Of a stretch of DNA of 42,836 nt, positions 7,653 to 15,726 are shown piece by piece. Source of the DNA: Desulfocapsaceae bacterium (lineage in GTDB: Bacteria; Desulfobacterota; Desulfobulbia; Desulfobulbales; Desulfocapsaceae); contig JAQVER010000026.1 of the NCBI GenBank assembly GCA_028697885.1, positions 1-42,836 on the forward strand. The letters run 5' to 3'. The number at the start of each line of letters is the position of its first letter. Position 1 is the first letter of the stretch. Below the pieces are notes generated by a model that worked only from the letters and a program-made list of their open reading frames with translations, was not told where the DNA came from and made no database searches. A program made the translations under genes and the position numbers.

Positions 7653-8014
7653 ATGTTAAATTTGCGGTTGGCTAAAATCAATCGCTTGGCAGTATTGAGA
7701 ACGCTTTCTTTAAACGGAAAGTGGTTGTAAATATCATCAACGAATTCAGTGAGTTAATCGCATCTTTGATTCTTGTCATTTGTGTTCCTGCCTTTTCTTC
7801 CTGCTGCCCACTCGCGATACTCTAAGGTCTTGAATTTGCATGAACTTAATTGCTGCTCAGGAGAGAAAAACAGGGCCAGTCTTGCTCTCTTGACAACCTT
7901 GTGAAAGCTGCATCATTAAGAGTACAATAGTATGGAACATCAGATATAATAAGGAGGGGAAATCGTAAGTGCCCCTCATATCCTATGCCCAACTATTAAT
8001 TCAGGAGGATTGCC
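7653..8014. other. Intergenic region upstream of nemA, with a leader hairpin
   Basis: There is no gene in these 362 bases. A TATAAT box at 7945-7950 could be a -10 element, and TTGACA at 7890-7895 is too far upstream to pair with it. An inverted repeat GAGGGG/CCCCTC (7954-7977) with a 12-base spacer would fall in the leader of the following gene and could be a repressor site. These are weak calls made by eye. Confidence 0.3.
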
Positions 8015-9115
8015 ATGAGTACGTTATTCGATTCGTTACAGCTGGGAGGAGATCTTACTCTAAAGAACCGTATTGTTATGGCGCCGTTAACGCGCATGCG
8101 CAGTAAGCAGCCGGGTAATATCCCCCATGCCCTGAACGCTGAGTATTATGCCCAGCGCAGTTCGGCAGGGCTGATTATTTCTGAAGCGAGCCAGATTACG
8201 CCGCATGGCCAAGGATATCCGGCGACTCCTGGTATCTATTCCACCGAGCAGATCGCTGGCTGGAAGCTTGTCACTGACGCTGTTCATGAAAAGGGCGGGG
8301 TGATTTTTCTGCAATTGTGGCATGTCGGGCGTATCTCCCACTCTTCATTTCATCCCGCTGAAGGCTTGCCAGTGGCACCGTCGGCAGTTCCGCCCACGGG
8401 CATGACCATGACTGCTGATTGGCAGCAGGTGCCTTTTGAAACGCCCCGGGAGCTGCAATTAAATGAGATCCCCGGACTTATTGCCGATTACAAAAAAGCT
8501 GCGGAGAATGCCAAGGCCGCCGGTTTCGACGGTGTGGAGGTGCATGGTGCCAACGGCTATCTGCTGGATCAGTTTCTTCAGGACGGCTCGAATAAACGCA
8601 AAGATGCTTATGGCGGCATCATCGAGAACCGCGCCCGGCTACTTCTGGAAGTGGTGGATGCCGTCACGCAGGTGTGGAAGAAGAACCGGGTTGGCGTACG
8701 CTTGTCCCCTTACGGGACATTTAACGATATGAACGATTCTGATCCGGTTAAACTTTTTACGTATGTACTTGAACAACTAAGCCTCCGAGGAATTGGCTAT
8801 GCACATTTGATCGAACCGCGTGCGACTGGCGCTGGCGGAGGAGATACTGTTTATGAAGATGCTCCGAGTACGTCGCAGCTTTTTCGTAAACTCTTTAAAG
8901 GCGTTTTCATCTCTGCCGGGGGATACAATCGTGAGGATGCTATCCGTGTCGTTGCAAGCGGGTTGGTTGATGCGGTCGCCTTTGGGCGTAACTTTATTGC
9001 CAATCCCGACTTGCCGGAACGCCTGAAGCTCAACGCACCGTTGAATAAATACAACCGTGCCACTTTTTACGGTGGAGATGCAGTTGGATACACTGATTAT
9101 TTGGCGTTACAATAA
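8015..9115 (+). CDS. nemA: NemA-type alkene reductase (old yellow enzyme family)
   Basis: This is an FMN-dependent NAD(P)H oxidoreductase that reduces activated C=C bonds (maleimides, enones) and nitrate esters. At 366 residues it is full length for N-ethylmaleimide reductase. Visible motifs are the N-terminal strand NRIVMAPLTRMRS, QLWHVGRISH near 102, the substrate-binding pair in VHGANGYLLDQFLQDGSN (HxxN, near 181), YGGIIENRARLLLEVVDAV, and the phosphate-binding end ISAGGY and VAFGRNFIANPDLP. AGGAGG lies seven bases before the ATG. It is monocistronic, with a terminator-like hairpin downstream. In E. coli nemA is controlled by the electrophile sensor NemR, but no such regulator gene is adjacent here. 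Confidence 0.93.
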   Translation: MSTLFDSLQLGGDLTLKNRIVMAPLTRMRSKQPGNIPHALNAEYYAQRSSAGLIISEASQITPHGQGYPATPGIYSTEQIAGWKLVTDAVHEKGGVIFLQLWHVGRISHSSFHPAEGLPVAPSAVPPTGMTMTADWQQVPFETPRELQLNEIPGLIADYKKAAENAKAAGFDGVEVHGANGYLLDQFLQDGSNKRKDAYGGIIENRARLLLEVVDAVTQVWKKNRVGVRLSPYGTFNDMNDSDPVKLFTYVLEQLSLRGIGYAHLIEPRATGAGGGDTVYEDAPSTSQLFRKLFKGVFISAGGYNREDAIRVVASGLVDAVAFGRNFIANPDLPERLKLNAPLNKYNRATFYGGDAVGYTDYLALQ

Positions 9116-9236
9116 AACACAAATTGTATTTTCAGATGCAATGGTTTAGTTATCCATAAACTTTCCACTTCCGGTGCAGGACCCGGATATATTCATCGAC
9201 CCTGGCGAAATTAGTGGATTTATGTTCATGGTAAAC

Positions 9237-9255
9237 AGCCCCTGCGGGGGCTTTT
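9237..9255 (+). terminator. Terminator-like hairpin downstream of nemA
   Basis: A GC-rich 6-bp stem AGCCCC/GGGGCT with a 4-base loop is followed by TTT. It lies about 120 bases after nemA, in a 247-base spacer that otherwise has only further GC-rich inverted sequence (about 9264-9312) and no gene. Confidence 0.55.
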
Positions 9256-9362
9256 GTATGTGTTGGCCCCGCTTTTAGGGGGCGTCTTGAGACCTCCTGC
9301 CCAGCGGGAGGAGTATCGCTGAAGATTAATGTTATTTCTAAAGATGTAGAATAAGGAGTGTC

Positions 9363-9761
9363 ATGTTACGAGATCTTGCTTTGGCGGCCAAATCCGCCTG
9401 CAGTCAGGAGGACCAGGAATCATTGGTCCCTATTGTCAGAACCCTGAAGGATCTGGGTGACAAGGCTAAAAAAAGAGGCATTCTGTCATTGGAAGAAGAA
9501 CAAGCAACTATTGAGGATCGTTTTTTTCGGATCGGTCTGCAGTTGATTATTGATCAGAGTGAACCTGAGATTATCAGAGATATACTGGATTCGGACATCT
9601 ATTACAACGAGTCGAATGGTAGGGAATTGTTGAAAAAAATTATTATCAGGGAAGGCTTGTTGCGTATCCAGGCTGGTGATACTTCCCGTAACATCCTGCT
9701 CTGTACCAGGATTTTTCTGGGCAAGGTGGATGTTGGCACCTTTGACAGACTGTATGCATGA
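9363..9761 (+). CDS. Stand-alone MotA cytoplasmic-loop-like protein
   Basis: This 132-residue soluble protein has no membrane segment. Residues about 22 to 78 resemble the cytoplasmic region of flagellar stator MotA. The match covers an L..LG.KAKK.GIL.LEEE helix followed by D.FF.IGLQLIIDQ...PEIIRDILDSDI, which mirrors the MotA pattern (A.+.GLLALE...D.FL+.GLQL..DG.DPE.VR.ILE). None of the four MotA helices and no proton-channel residues are present, so it cannot be a stator. The C-terminal half (GRELLKKIIIREGLLRIQAG) is helical and unassigned. AAGGAG lies four bases before the ATG. A PilZ gene faces it from the right. No flagellar genes are in the window. The resemblance is by eye and needs a profile search. 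Confidence 0.6.
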   Translation: MLRDLALAAKSACSQEDQESLVPIVRTLKDLGDKAKKRGILSLEEEQATIEDRFFRIGLQLIIDQSEPEIIRDILDSDIYYNESNGRELLKKIIIREGLLRIQAGDTSRNILLCTRIFLGKVDVGTFDRLYA

Positions 9762-10024
9762 ATCCGGTATGGGAGGTTCGTCTGCTGGATGAGACGATCA
9801 GGCAAGAGAGCGTTTCCAATACCTGCAGATGCGCAGTGGGGACTTCAAGGTAGAATCTGAGGAAAGAAAAATTGGGGACTGTGGACAGGGTGTTGGTGAT
9901 AAAAGATTAACAGGAGGATTTTGTCATTGCCATGATCTGATCAATTTTGAAACTGAATAGGGCTGATAAGGTCTTGATGTAATCTGAAAGCCACAACTGC
10001 AAAAACGGCATGTCTCAGATCTCG

Positions 10025-10066
10025 TCTAAACTGCTACATCTAAACTACTACATTTAAACTGCTACA
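10025..10066. repeat. Three tandem 14-bp repeats (TYTAAACTRCTACA)
   Basis: Three head-to-tail 14-mers differ at only two positions: TCTAAACTGCTACA, TCTAAACTACTACA and TTTAAACTGCTACA. They sit between the convergent ends of the MotA-like and PilZ genes, in a 340-base gap (9762-10101) that otherwise shows no gene or RNA I can recognise. Confidence 0.8.
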
Positions 10067-10101
10067 CATCATCCTGTTGTTTTAGTACGGTTATCCGCTT
10101 C

Positions 10102-10506
10102 TTATTCACCGTTGAAATCTTGCTCAAAGGTGATCTCAATCTTGTTTCCTTCTTCATCGCGTAGATTGAATTCATCAAGATTATTAATGAAATCAGTGGT
10201 CGTTTCGTATTCAAGAACCAGATCCCTGATGATTTCCTGACTTCTCTGATCTATCTGCAAAGCCCGAAAACCGGCTATGGAATCATCTTTTCGTATAAGC
10301 TTCGCGAAAATTTCAATTTTCTGTCCCGATTCGGTATGAATCTCAATCTGGTATTCAGCGGTAGAAATCTCTTCGGAGATGCTATCGACGGCAACGCCTC
10401 CTTGGCTGATATTGATTGTGTGGGCCTTTATTGTCGGATTGCTGCTGTTTGAAAGAATTGCCTCACCACTCAAGGGTACACGAACGTATATTCTCTTAAA
10501 CTCCAT
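10102..10506 (-). CDS. PilZ-domain protein, c-di-GMP binding
   Basis: This 134-residue cytoplasmic protein consists essentially of one PilZ domain. The N-terminal RxxxR switch is seen as RIYVR (residues 5 to 9), and the second motif (D/N)xSxxG as NISQGG (about 32 to 37). These are the two c-di-GMP contact motifs. A Glu/Asp-rich tail (NNLDEFNLRDEEGNKIEITF) follows the domain. Proteins of this type act as c-di-GMP effectors controlling motility, adhesion or polymer synthesis. It converges on the MotA-like gene, which is suggestive because some PilZ proteins act through MotA. No promoter or strong ribosome-binding site is clear. Confidence 0.85.
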   Translation of the reverse strand: MEFKRIYVRVPLSGEAILSNSSNPTIKAHTINISQGGVAVDSISEEISTAEYQIEIHTESGQKIEIFAKLIRKDDSIAGFRALQIDQRSQEIIRDLVLEYETTTDFINNLDEFNLRDEEGNKIEITFEQDFNGE

Positions 10507-10935
10507 ATCAACACCGGTTTATAATTTATGTAATTATACTTACCCTCACATAAAGATATGGAGGTCGGTACAGTGCCATCCTAGTCTGTTATTGAAACAT
10601 CTACCCTCGTGCTTGTACAACTTTCAACCCAACAGTAGCTTAACCACTAAAAATAAGACTGCTGTAACGAGTGGATATGTTTTCTTAATTCTCTTATCAG
10701 TAAAATATAACAATAAAGAAAAATAAAATGCAAAAGAAATGAATTTGCATATATAAGCAACATACATTATTTCTGGACTAATCAGTATTGTCAGTGTTGA
10801 AGTTGCCTTGTGTCGTGATCAATCAGACCGTTCGGTCAGCATTAGTGGAAACTTCAAGTGCTTGTGCAGCGTTTCATCAACAGAGGTTTTGAAGGTGAGA
10901 TATTATATAAAAATGAAGTGGTGGAGCATTAATAA
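10507..10935. other. AT-rich intergenic region with a TetR-like operator
   Basis: There is no gene in these 429 bases. GACCGTTCGGTC at 10826-10837 is a symmetric site (5-bp arms, 2-base centre) of the kind bound by TetR/AcrR repressors. It lies about 100 bases before the small acidic gene. A second inverted repeat, ATGCAAA/TTTGCAT, spans 10728-10750. No TetR gene is in the window. Confidence 0.35.
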
Positions 10936-11139
10936 ATGATGGAATTAAAGAACAATCAGGCTGCTCTTATTCTGGAAGTTGATGAAGATGGTGGAGTTTC
11001 GGTTAATGTGGCTTCAGGTGATGATAATGGTCCTGCAGGTGCAATATGTCAGGCTATTGCCGTAAAACTTATGCAGGACGAGGCGTTTCAGGCCGAAATT
11101 ATGGATATGCTTGAGGTAGAAGAGAGAGAGGCAGAATAA
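10936..11139 (+). CDS. Small acidic hypothetical protein
   Basis: This 67-residue protein is strongly acidic. It begins with a hydrophobic strand pattern (NQAALILEVDEDGGVSVNVA) and ends in a charged helix (EIMDMLEVEEREAE). No Cys, signal peptide or membrane helix is present and I do not recognise a family. A second ATG directly follows the first. A weak GGTGGAG box lies about 10 bases upstream. Codon use looks natural and the frame is clean, so I think it is a real gene, but function is unknown. Confidence 0.55.
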   Translation: MMELKNNQAALILEVDEDGGVSVNVASGDDNGPAGAICQAIAVKLMQDEAFQAEIMDMLEVEEREAE

Positions 11140-11267
11140 TTCTTTCTCTGTTTTATACTTGGTTATTTTTTTATGGGGCGTAGAGTAGGGGGGCTATATT
11201 CTCTTACGTATTTTGAAAAAAGCCTATGGGCGGGTAATTTAGCAGATGTGGATAAAGCTGGATAAAT

Positions 11268-11301
11268 AAAAAAAGGTTTCCAGTTTAATAACTGAAAACC
11301 T
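11268..11301 (-). terminator. Rho-independent terminator of tRNA-Gln
   Basis: Read on the minus strand, a 12-bp stem (AGGTTTTCAGTT / AACTGGAAACCT, one mismatch) with a 4-base loop is followed by seven T. It starts about 18 bases after the CCA end of the tRNA. Confidence 0.85.
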
Positions 11302-11319
11302 CTATAACTCTATAAGCAA

Positions 11320-11393
11320 TGGCTGGGGGACGAGGGCTCGAACCTCGATAAGCGGAGTCAGAGTCCGCTGTCTTACCATTAGACCATCCCCCA
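11320..11393 (-). tRNA. tRNA-Gln, anticodon CTG
   Basis: This is a complete 74-base cloverleaf. The acceptor is TGGGGGA/TCCCCCA with discriminator G and an encoded CCA. The D arm contains TCTAATGGTAAGA. The anticodon stem GCGGA/TCCGC encloses loop CTCTGAC, with CTG at the anticodon positions. The T arm is CGAGG-TTCGAGC-CCTCG. The U-G start and G discriminator fit glutamine tRNAs. It is not clustered with other RNAs. Confidence 0.97.
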
Positions 11394-11428
11394 GCAGGTT
11401 GATGTGATGATCTCGCAATGAATTTGTT

Positions 11429-11457
11429 TATTTAGAAAATCTCTGCCTTTATGTCAA
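11429..11457 (-). promoter_or_regulatory. Candidate sigma-70 promoter of tRNA-Gln
   Basis: On the minus strand a perfect -35 box TTGACA (11452-11457) is followed by a 17-base spacer and TAAATA (11429-11434). Transcription would start about 30 bases before the tRNA. The -10 box matches the consensus only partly. Confidence 0.5.
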
Positions 11458-11484
11458 GAAAAAAGAGGACGGAAGAAGGAACCG

Positions 11485-12294
11485 TTAGGAAATTATCACT
11501 CCCGCATAGCCCACAACCTGACTGGTGTCGCCGCTTACATCCCCGGAGTCAGTATAGCGTACGAGCTCGGTTTTTGTTGCGCCGAGGGCCATTGCTGCAA
11601 TGAGGGCGATAGTCACCGGCATAATGCCACACATGGATATATTGTAGTCAAGAATTGCGTGGTACAGAATGGAAGGATCCATGTCGGCAAGTTTCTTCAG
11701 GGCATAATGGTCTTTTTTATCAGCTGCTGCCCGCGGCTCGTAATGGGTCATATCGCTGGAGGCCACAATCAGAACTTCTTTGCCAGCTTTGGCGATAACC
11801 TCAGCAAGGGCTGTCCCCACCTCCAGACAGAGGGGGTAGGAGATGTGTGAAACGACCAGAGGGACGATGGAGAGGTTTTTTTGTCTTGCCTGCAGGAAAG
11901 GCACCTGGACTTCCAGAGAGTGCTCAAATCGATGGGCCGTCTCATCTACAGTGATGACGGAACATGTCTTGAGAAGGGCTTTCGCAATGGAAGTGTCAAT
12001 GGGGACCAGGCCCATGGGCATCTGCCATGATGTGGTGGAAAGTGCTATCGGTGCACCCTGGCCGTGATGATTGGGCCCCAGGATGATGACTGTTTCAGGG
12101 ACACGCACGCGGGCAAAGGTCTCGCCGGCCACAGCTCCTGAGTACATATAGCCCGCATGTGGTGAGACAACGGCATGGGCTTTTTGGGCTTGTGTTGCGG
12201 CGTGAGTCAGTTCCTCGACTTCCCGGGAAAGAATCCCCGGATTGCCGGGATAGAAACGGTCTGCCACTGCTGGTGTTCGGATTGTGGTATGCAT
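11485..12294 (-). CDS. amrB: MEMO-family protein (AmmeMemoRadiSam system protein B)
   Basis: This 269-residue protein belongs to the MEMO1 family, which has an extradiol-dioxygenase-like fold. Putative metal ligands or active-site residues are in place: His46 in SPHAGYMYSG, His76/His77 in GPNHHG, His125 in HSLEVQVPFL, Asp181/His184 in SSDMTHYE, and Cys212 in MCGIMP. In bacteria it often occurs with an AMMECR1 domain protein and a radical SAM enzyme (AmrA, AmrS), but neither is seen in this window. The biochemical role of the bacterial system is not settled. Human MEMO1 binds iron or copper. A purine-rich ribosome-binding site (GGAGGTGA) lies just before the ATG. Confidence 0.88.
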   Translation of the reverse strand: MHTTIRTPAVADRFYPGNPGILSREVEELTHAATQAQKAHAVVSPHAGYMYSGAVAGETFARVRVPETVIILGPNHHGQGAPIALSTTSWQMPMGLVPIDTSIAKALLKTCSVITVDETAHRFEHSLEVQVPFLQARQKNLSIVPLVVSHISYPLCLEVGTALAEVIAKAGKEVLIVASSDMTHYEPRAAADKKDHYALKKLADMDPSILYHAILDYNISMCGIMPVTIALIAAMALGATKTELVRYTDSGDVSGDTSQVVGYAGVIIS

Positions 12295-12437
12295 GGTGAT
12301 ATCACCTCCGTTTAGGAGCCGTAAAGGGAAATAATTATTGAGTTATAACTACTTCGTTACGATCTTTATATCGTTTTAGCCCTCAAGATGACACCGTTCT
12401 TTCGGAATCTCGGCTTTGTTTGCCTCGTGTACCTGTT

Positions 12438-13907
12438 TTAACGGCGTATTTCCCAAGTTGTGCCGCTTGAACTATCTTTCAGCTCAATTCCCATGGCCAG
12501 TAACTGGTCACGGATGCTGTCGCTGCGGGCCCAGTCTTTTGCCACTCGTGCATCCTTCCGTTCTTGGATCAATTGTAGAATTTCCTGCTCACTAATGTCA
12601 AGACCATTTAGCATGGTCGCTTTCTTCTGCTGGAGATACTTTCTGGCATCTTCCTGAAGCAACCCCATGATAGCTGCCAATTTCTTAATGAGAATAGCTG
12701 AGTCTTTCAGCAGGGTGATATCTGCTTGGCTTGGACTTACTGGGAGTTGTTGACAGATCTTATTGATGACCTTAACTGCATCAAAGAGGATGCCCATACC
12801 CATAGCCGTGTTAAAATCATCGTCCATGGCCTTCTGGAAGCGTTCTTCAATGGTGTGAAGTTTCTTGCTGTCTTTTGGGGAGGCAATGGCTGTTTTTTCT
12901 TCGCTTATCCCGGCGTTACTTAGATCGTCGATGGTGGCCATGCATTCATAGAGTCTGTCAAGACCGGCTGTGGCGTCTGCCATGGCAGTTTCGGAAAAAT
13001 CGAGAGGGTTGCGATAGTGGGTGGAGAAAATGAAAAAACGCAAGACCTCTGGATGGTAATGTTTCAGCACATCCCGGATAGTGAGGAAGTTGCCCAGCGA
13101 TTTTGACATCTTCTCATCGCTGATGGTGACAAATCCGTGATGGATCCAGGTGTTGACAGATTTTTTGCCGCTGGCCCCTTCACTTTGCGCTACTTCATTC
13201 TCGTGATGGGGGAAGATGAGATCTTTGCCGCCGCCATGAATGTCAAAGGTGTCGCCCAGATATTTCCGGCTCATGGCCGAACATTCTATGTGCCAGCCCG
13301 GACGTCCTGGTCCCCAAGGGCTGTCCCAAGTTGGTTCGCCGGGTTTTGACCCTTTCCACAGGACAAAGTCCATGGGGTTGGTCTTGTTCTCATTGATGGC
13401 AATACGGGCGCCTGCCTGCATGTCATCCAGGTTGCGGCCCGAGAGCTTGCCGTACTCTGGAAAACCATTTACCGAATAGTAGACATCGGTTCCTGACTGA
13501 TAGGCAAGTCCTTTGTCTATCAGTTCTGTAATCAGATCAATCATTTCCTGAATATGTTCAGTAGCACGGGGCTCAAGGGTCGGGCGGTCGACACCCAGTT
13601 TGTCCATATCTACATAAAACTCATCGATAAAACGTTGGGCCAGGGCGCTGGCACTGGTACCCTGTTCTGCTGCCCGGTTGATAATCTTGTCGTCAATGTC
13701 AGTAAAATTACGGATATACGTGACGGTATACCCTCTGTATCGCAGATAGCGGACGATCATGTCAAAGGCAAGCGCTGATCTGGCGTGTCCTATATGGCAG
13801 AGGTCGTAGGAAGTGATTCCGCAGACGTAGAGCTTGACATGACCATCTTCCAGAGTCTTGAGAGGTTCTTTCCTGCGGCTTAAGGTATTGTATGTTTGTA
13901 TGGACAT
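12438..13907 (-). CDS. cysS: Cysteinyl-tRNA synthetase
   Basis: This class I aminoacyl-tRNA synthetase charges tRNA-Cys. At 489 residues it is full length. The HIGH signature is [13 protein letters not shown] (about residues 37 to 49). Zn ligands are Cys29 in YVCGIT, the Cys in IECSAM, and the His residues in [15 protein letters not shown]. The KMSKS loop appears as [11 protein letters not shown] near 270. The C-terminal helical and tRNA-binding parts end normally in GTTWEIRR. It appears monocistronic, with 143 bases to the MEMO gene downstream and no obvious feature in that gap. Confidence 0.97.
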   Translation of the reverse strand: MSIQTYNTLSRRKEPLKTLEDGHVKLYVCGITSYDLCHIGHARSALAFDMIVRYLRYRGYTVTYIRNFTDIDDKIINRAAEQGTSASALAQRFIDEFYVDMDKLGVDRPTLEPRATEHIQEMIDLITELIDKGLAYQSGTDVYYSVNGFPEYGKLSGRNLDDMQAGARIAINENKTNPMDFVLWKGSKPGEPTWDSPWGPGRPGWHIECSAMSRKYLGDTFDIHGGGKDLIFPHHENEVAQSEGASGKKSVNTWIHHGFVTISDEKMSKSLGNFLTIRDVLKHYHPEVLRFFIFSTHYRNPLDFSETAMADATAGLDRLYECMATIDDLSNAGISEEKTAIASPKDSKKLHTIEERFQKAMDDDFNTAMGMGILFDAVKVINKICQQLPVSPSQADITLLKDSAILIKKLAAIMGLLQEDARKYLQQKKATMLNGLDISEQEILQLIQERKDARVAKDWARSDSIRDQLLAMGIELKDSSSGTTWEIRR

Positions 13908-14033
13908 TGGAGTCGAATAGTGTTTATCGCTTGATCTGCGGCAATGATTTCAGTAGAAAAAGAAACGTATTTGTTTCCTTGAAGATTATAAATAGATATT
14001 TTACAAAAATTATAAGTAGCATAACCATATTGA

Positions 14034-15713
14034 ATGGAAAAGACAAGAATGAGCAAGAAAAATGAGCTTACACCGGCTACGCATTCGTCAGTTGCTCATC
14101 CTCCATCCTCAAAGAGTACTTCCGTTGGAGCATCAACGTTGCCAGTGACACCAGAAACCTCATGTCCTGCTGTCCGTGACAGAATATTTAAGGCCTGGCT
14201 GCATCCCAAGGTTCTGGCCATGTTTTTTCTCGGGTTTTCCGCAGGTATTCCCATCCTGCTTATTTTTTCCACCCTTTCTGTCTGGCTCCGTGAGGCTGGG
14301 ATTAACCGGGAAGCGGTTACCTTTTTCAGTTGGGCTGCCCTTGGTTATTCCTTCAAATTTGTCTGGGCACCGCTTGTTGACAAGATGCCACTGCCCCTAC
14401 TCACCAGCATCTTGGGCCGACGGCGTGGCTGGCTGCTTATGGCCCAGTTGTCAGTTATGACTGCCATTGCGTGGATGGCCTGTATCAATCCTGTCCTCGG
14501 TGAGCGGAGTATGGTTGCCATGGCCTTTGCTGCAGTTCTGCTGGGATTTTCTTCCGCCACTCAGGATATTGTCATTGATGCCTATCGCATCGAATGTATT
14601 GATATCTCCATGCAGGCGCTTTTGGCATCCAGTTATGTTGCCGGCTATAGAGTCGGAATGCTGGTTGCCGGGGCCGGATCGCTGTATCTGGCAACCTTTT
14701 TTGGAACCACCCGGGAACTGTATCATTTTGAGGCCTGGCAGATGACCTATCTGATCATGGCCGGGATCATGTCTGTCGGGGTGATGACTACCCTGTGTAT
14801 TGATGAACCCGAAATAAACGATGGTGATAGCAGGCACCGTTACTCAATGCGCCACTATCTGCGATTTCTGATCCTCTTTTTGCTGGTTGCTGTTTCTTTC
14901 GGTGGCAGCTTTTTTGCAAGTGACTCGTTGTTTTCTTCTCTAAAAGAGACCTTTGTTCAGGGTGCTGACGTCCATGCTCAACTGGTCGGATTTTTGGTGG
15001 AATCCTCTCATCTCTTCCTGGCCTTGGGTTTTATGGTACTGGTCGCCAGAGTTGCTGTACTGCTTGGTATTGTTGATCAGGAGGTGGTGCGTGAGACGTA
15101 TGTCGATCCCTTGCGGGATTTTTTTGTCAGGTATGGTTCTAAGGCCGCAATCCTGCTTCTGATCCTGGTCGGTTTTTACCGGGTTTCTGATATTGTCCTC
15201 GGGGTGGTGTCCAATGTTTTTTATATCGATATGGGCTTCAGCAAAAATGTGATTGCCACGGTCACTAAGACCTTTGGTCTGGGAATGACCCTGCTTGGCG
15301 GTTTTATGGGTGGTGTGTTGACCGTACGTTTCGGGGTCTATGCCATTCTTTTTTCAGGGGCGCTGCTCGCTGCCGGAACCAATCTCCTGTTTATGCTTCT
15401 AGCCCAGAGTGGCGCTGACCTGACCATGTTGACTGTGGTCATCGGCGCGGACAGTTTTTGTGCCGGATTGGCCAGCACCGCCTTTATTGCCTTTCTCTCC
15501 AGTCTGACCAACATCTCTTTTACCGCAGTTCAGTATGCCTTGTTCAGTTCACTTATGACTCTGTTCCCTAAGCTCATCGGCGGCTATTCCGGGACTGTTG
15601 TGGCCTCGTGGGGGTATGAGTCATTCTTCTTAATGACGGCGTTGATGGGGCTTCCTGTGCTGCTGCTGGTATGGCTGGCCCGTGGAGTCATTCAGCTGAA
15701 AGGAGATGGTTGA
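14034..15713 (+). CDS. ampG: AmpG-like muropeptide permease (MFS)
   Basis: This inner-membrane transporter imports anhydro-muropeptides released during peptidoglycan turnover. It is recognised by AmpG signatures: GFSAGIPILLIFSTLSVWLR near residue 69, FFSWAALGYSFKFVWAPLVD near 98, the LGRRRGWLL loop near 127, and FSSATQDIVIDAYRIE near 172. About 12 to 14 hydrophobic helices are present. An unusual N-terminal extension of about 45 residues is rich in Ser, Thr and Pro and probably unstructured. A second ATG at 14049 is an equally plausible start, as neither has a strong ribosome-binding site. It converges on mutY. Confidence 0.9.
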   Translation: MEKTRMSKKNELTPATHSSVAHPPSSKSTSVGASTLPVTPETSCPAVRDRIFKAWLHPKVLAMFFLGFSAGIPILLIFSTLSVWLREAGINREAVTFFSWAALGYSFKFVWAPLVDKMPLPLLTSILGRRRGWLLMAQLSVMTAIAWMACINPVLGERSMVAMAFAAVLLGFSSATQDIVIDAYRIECIDISMQALLASSYVAGYRVGMLVAGAGSLYLATFFGTTRELYHFEAWQMTYLIMAGIMSVGVMTTLCIDEPEINDGDSRHRYSMRHYLRFLILFLLVAVSFGGSFFASDSLFSSLKETFVQGADVHAQLVGFLVESSHLFLALGFMVLVARVAVLLGIVDQEVVRETYVDPLRDFFVRYGSKAAILLLILVGFYRVSDIVLGVVSNVFYIDMGFSKNVIATVTKTFGLGMTLLGGFMGGVLTVRFGVYAILFSGALLAAGTNLLFMLLAQSGADLTMLTVVIGADSFCAGLASTAFIAFLSSLTNISFTAVQYALFSSLMTLFPKLIGGYSGTVVASWGYESFFLMTALMGLPVLLLVWLARGVIQLKGDG

Positions 15714-15726
15714 AGGTGATTGGGTC

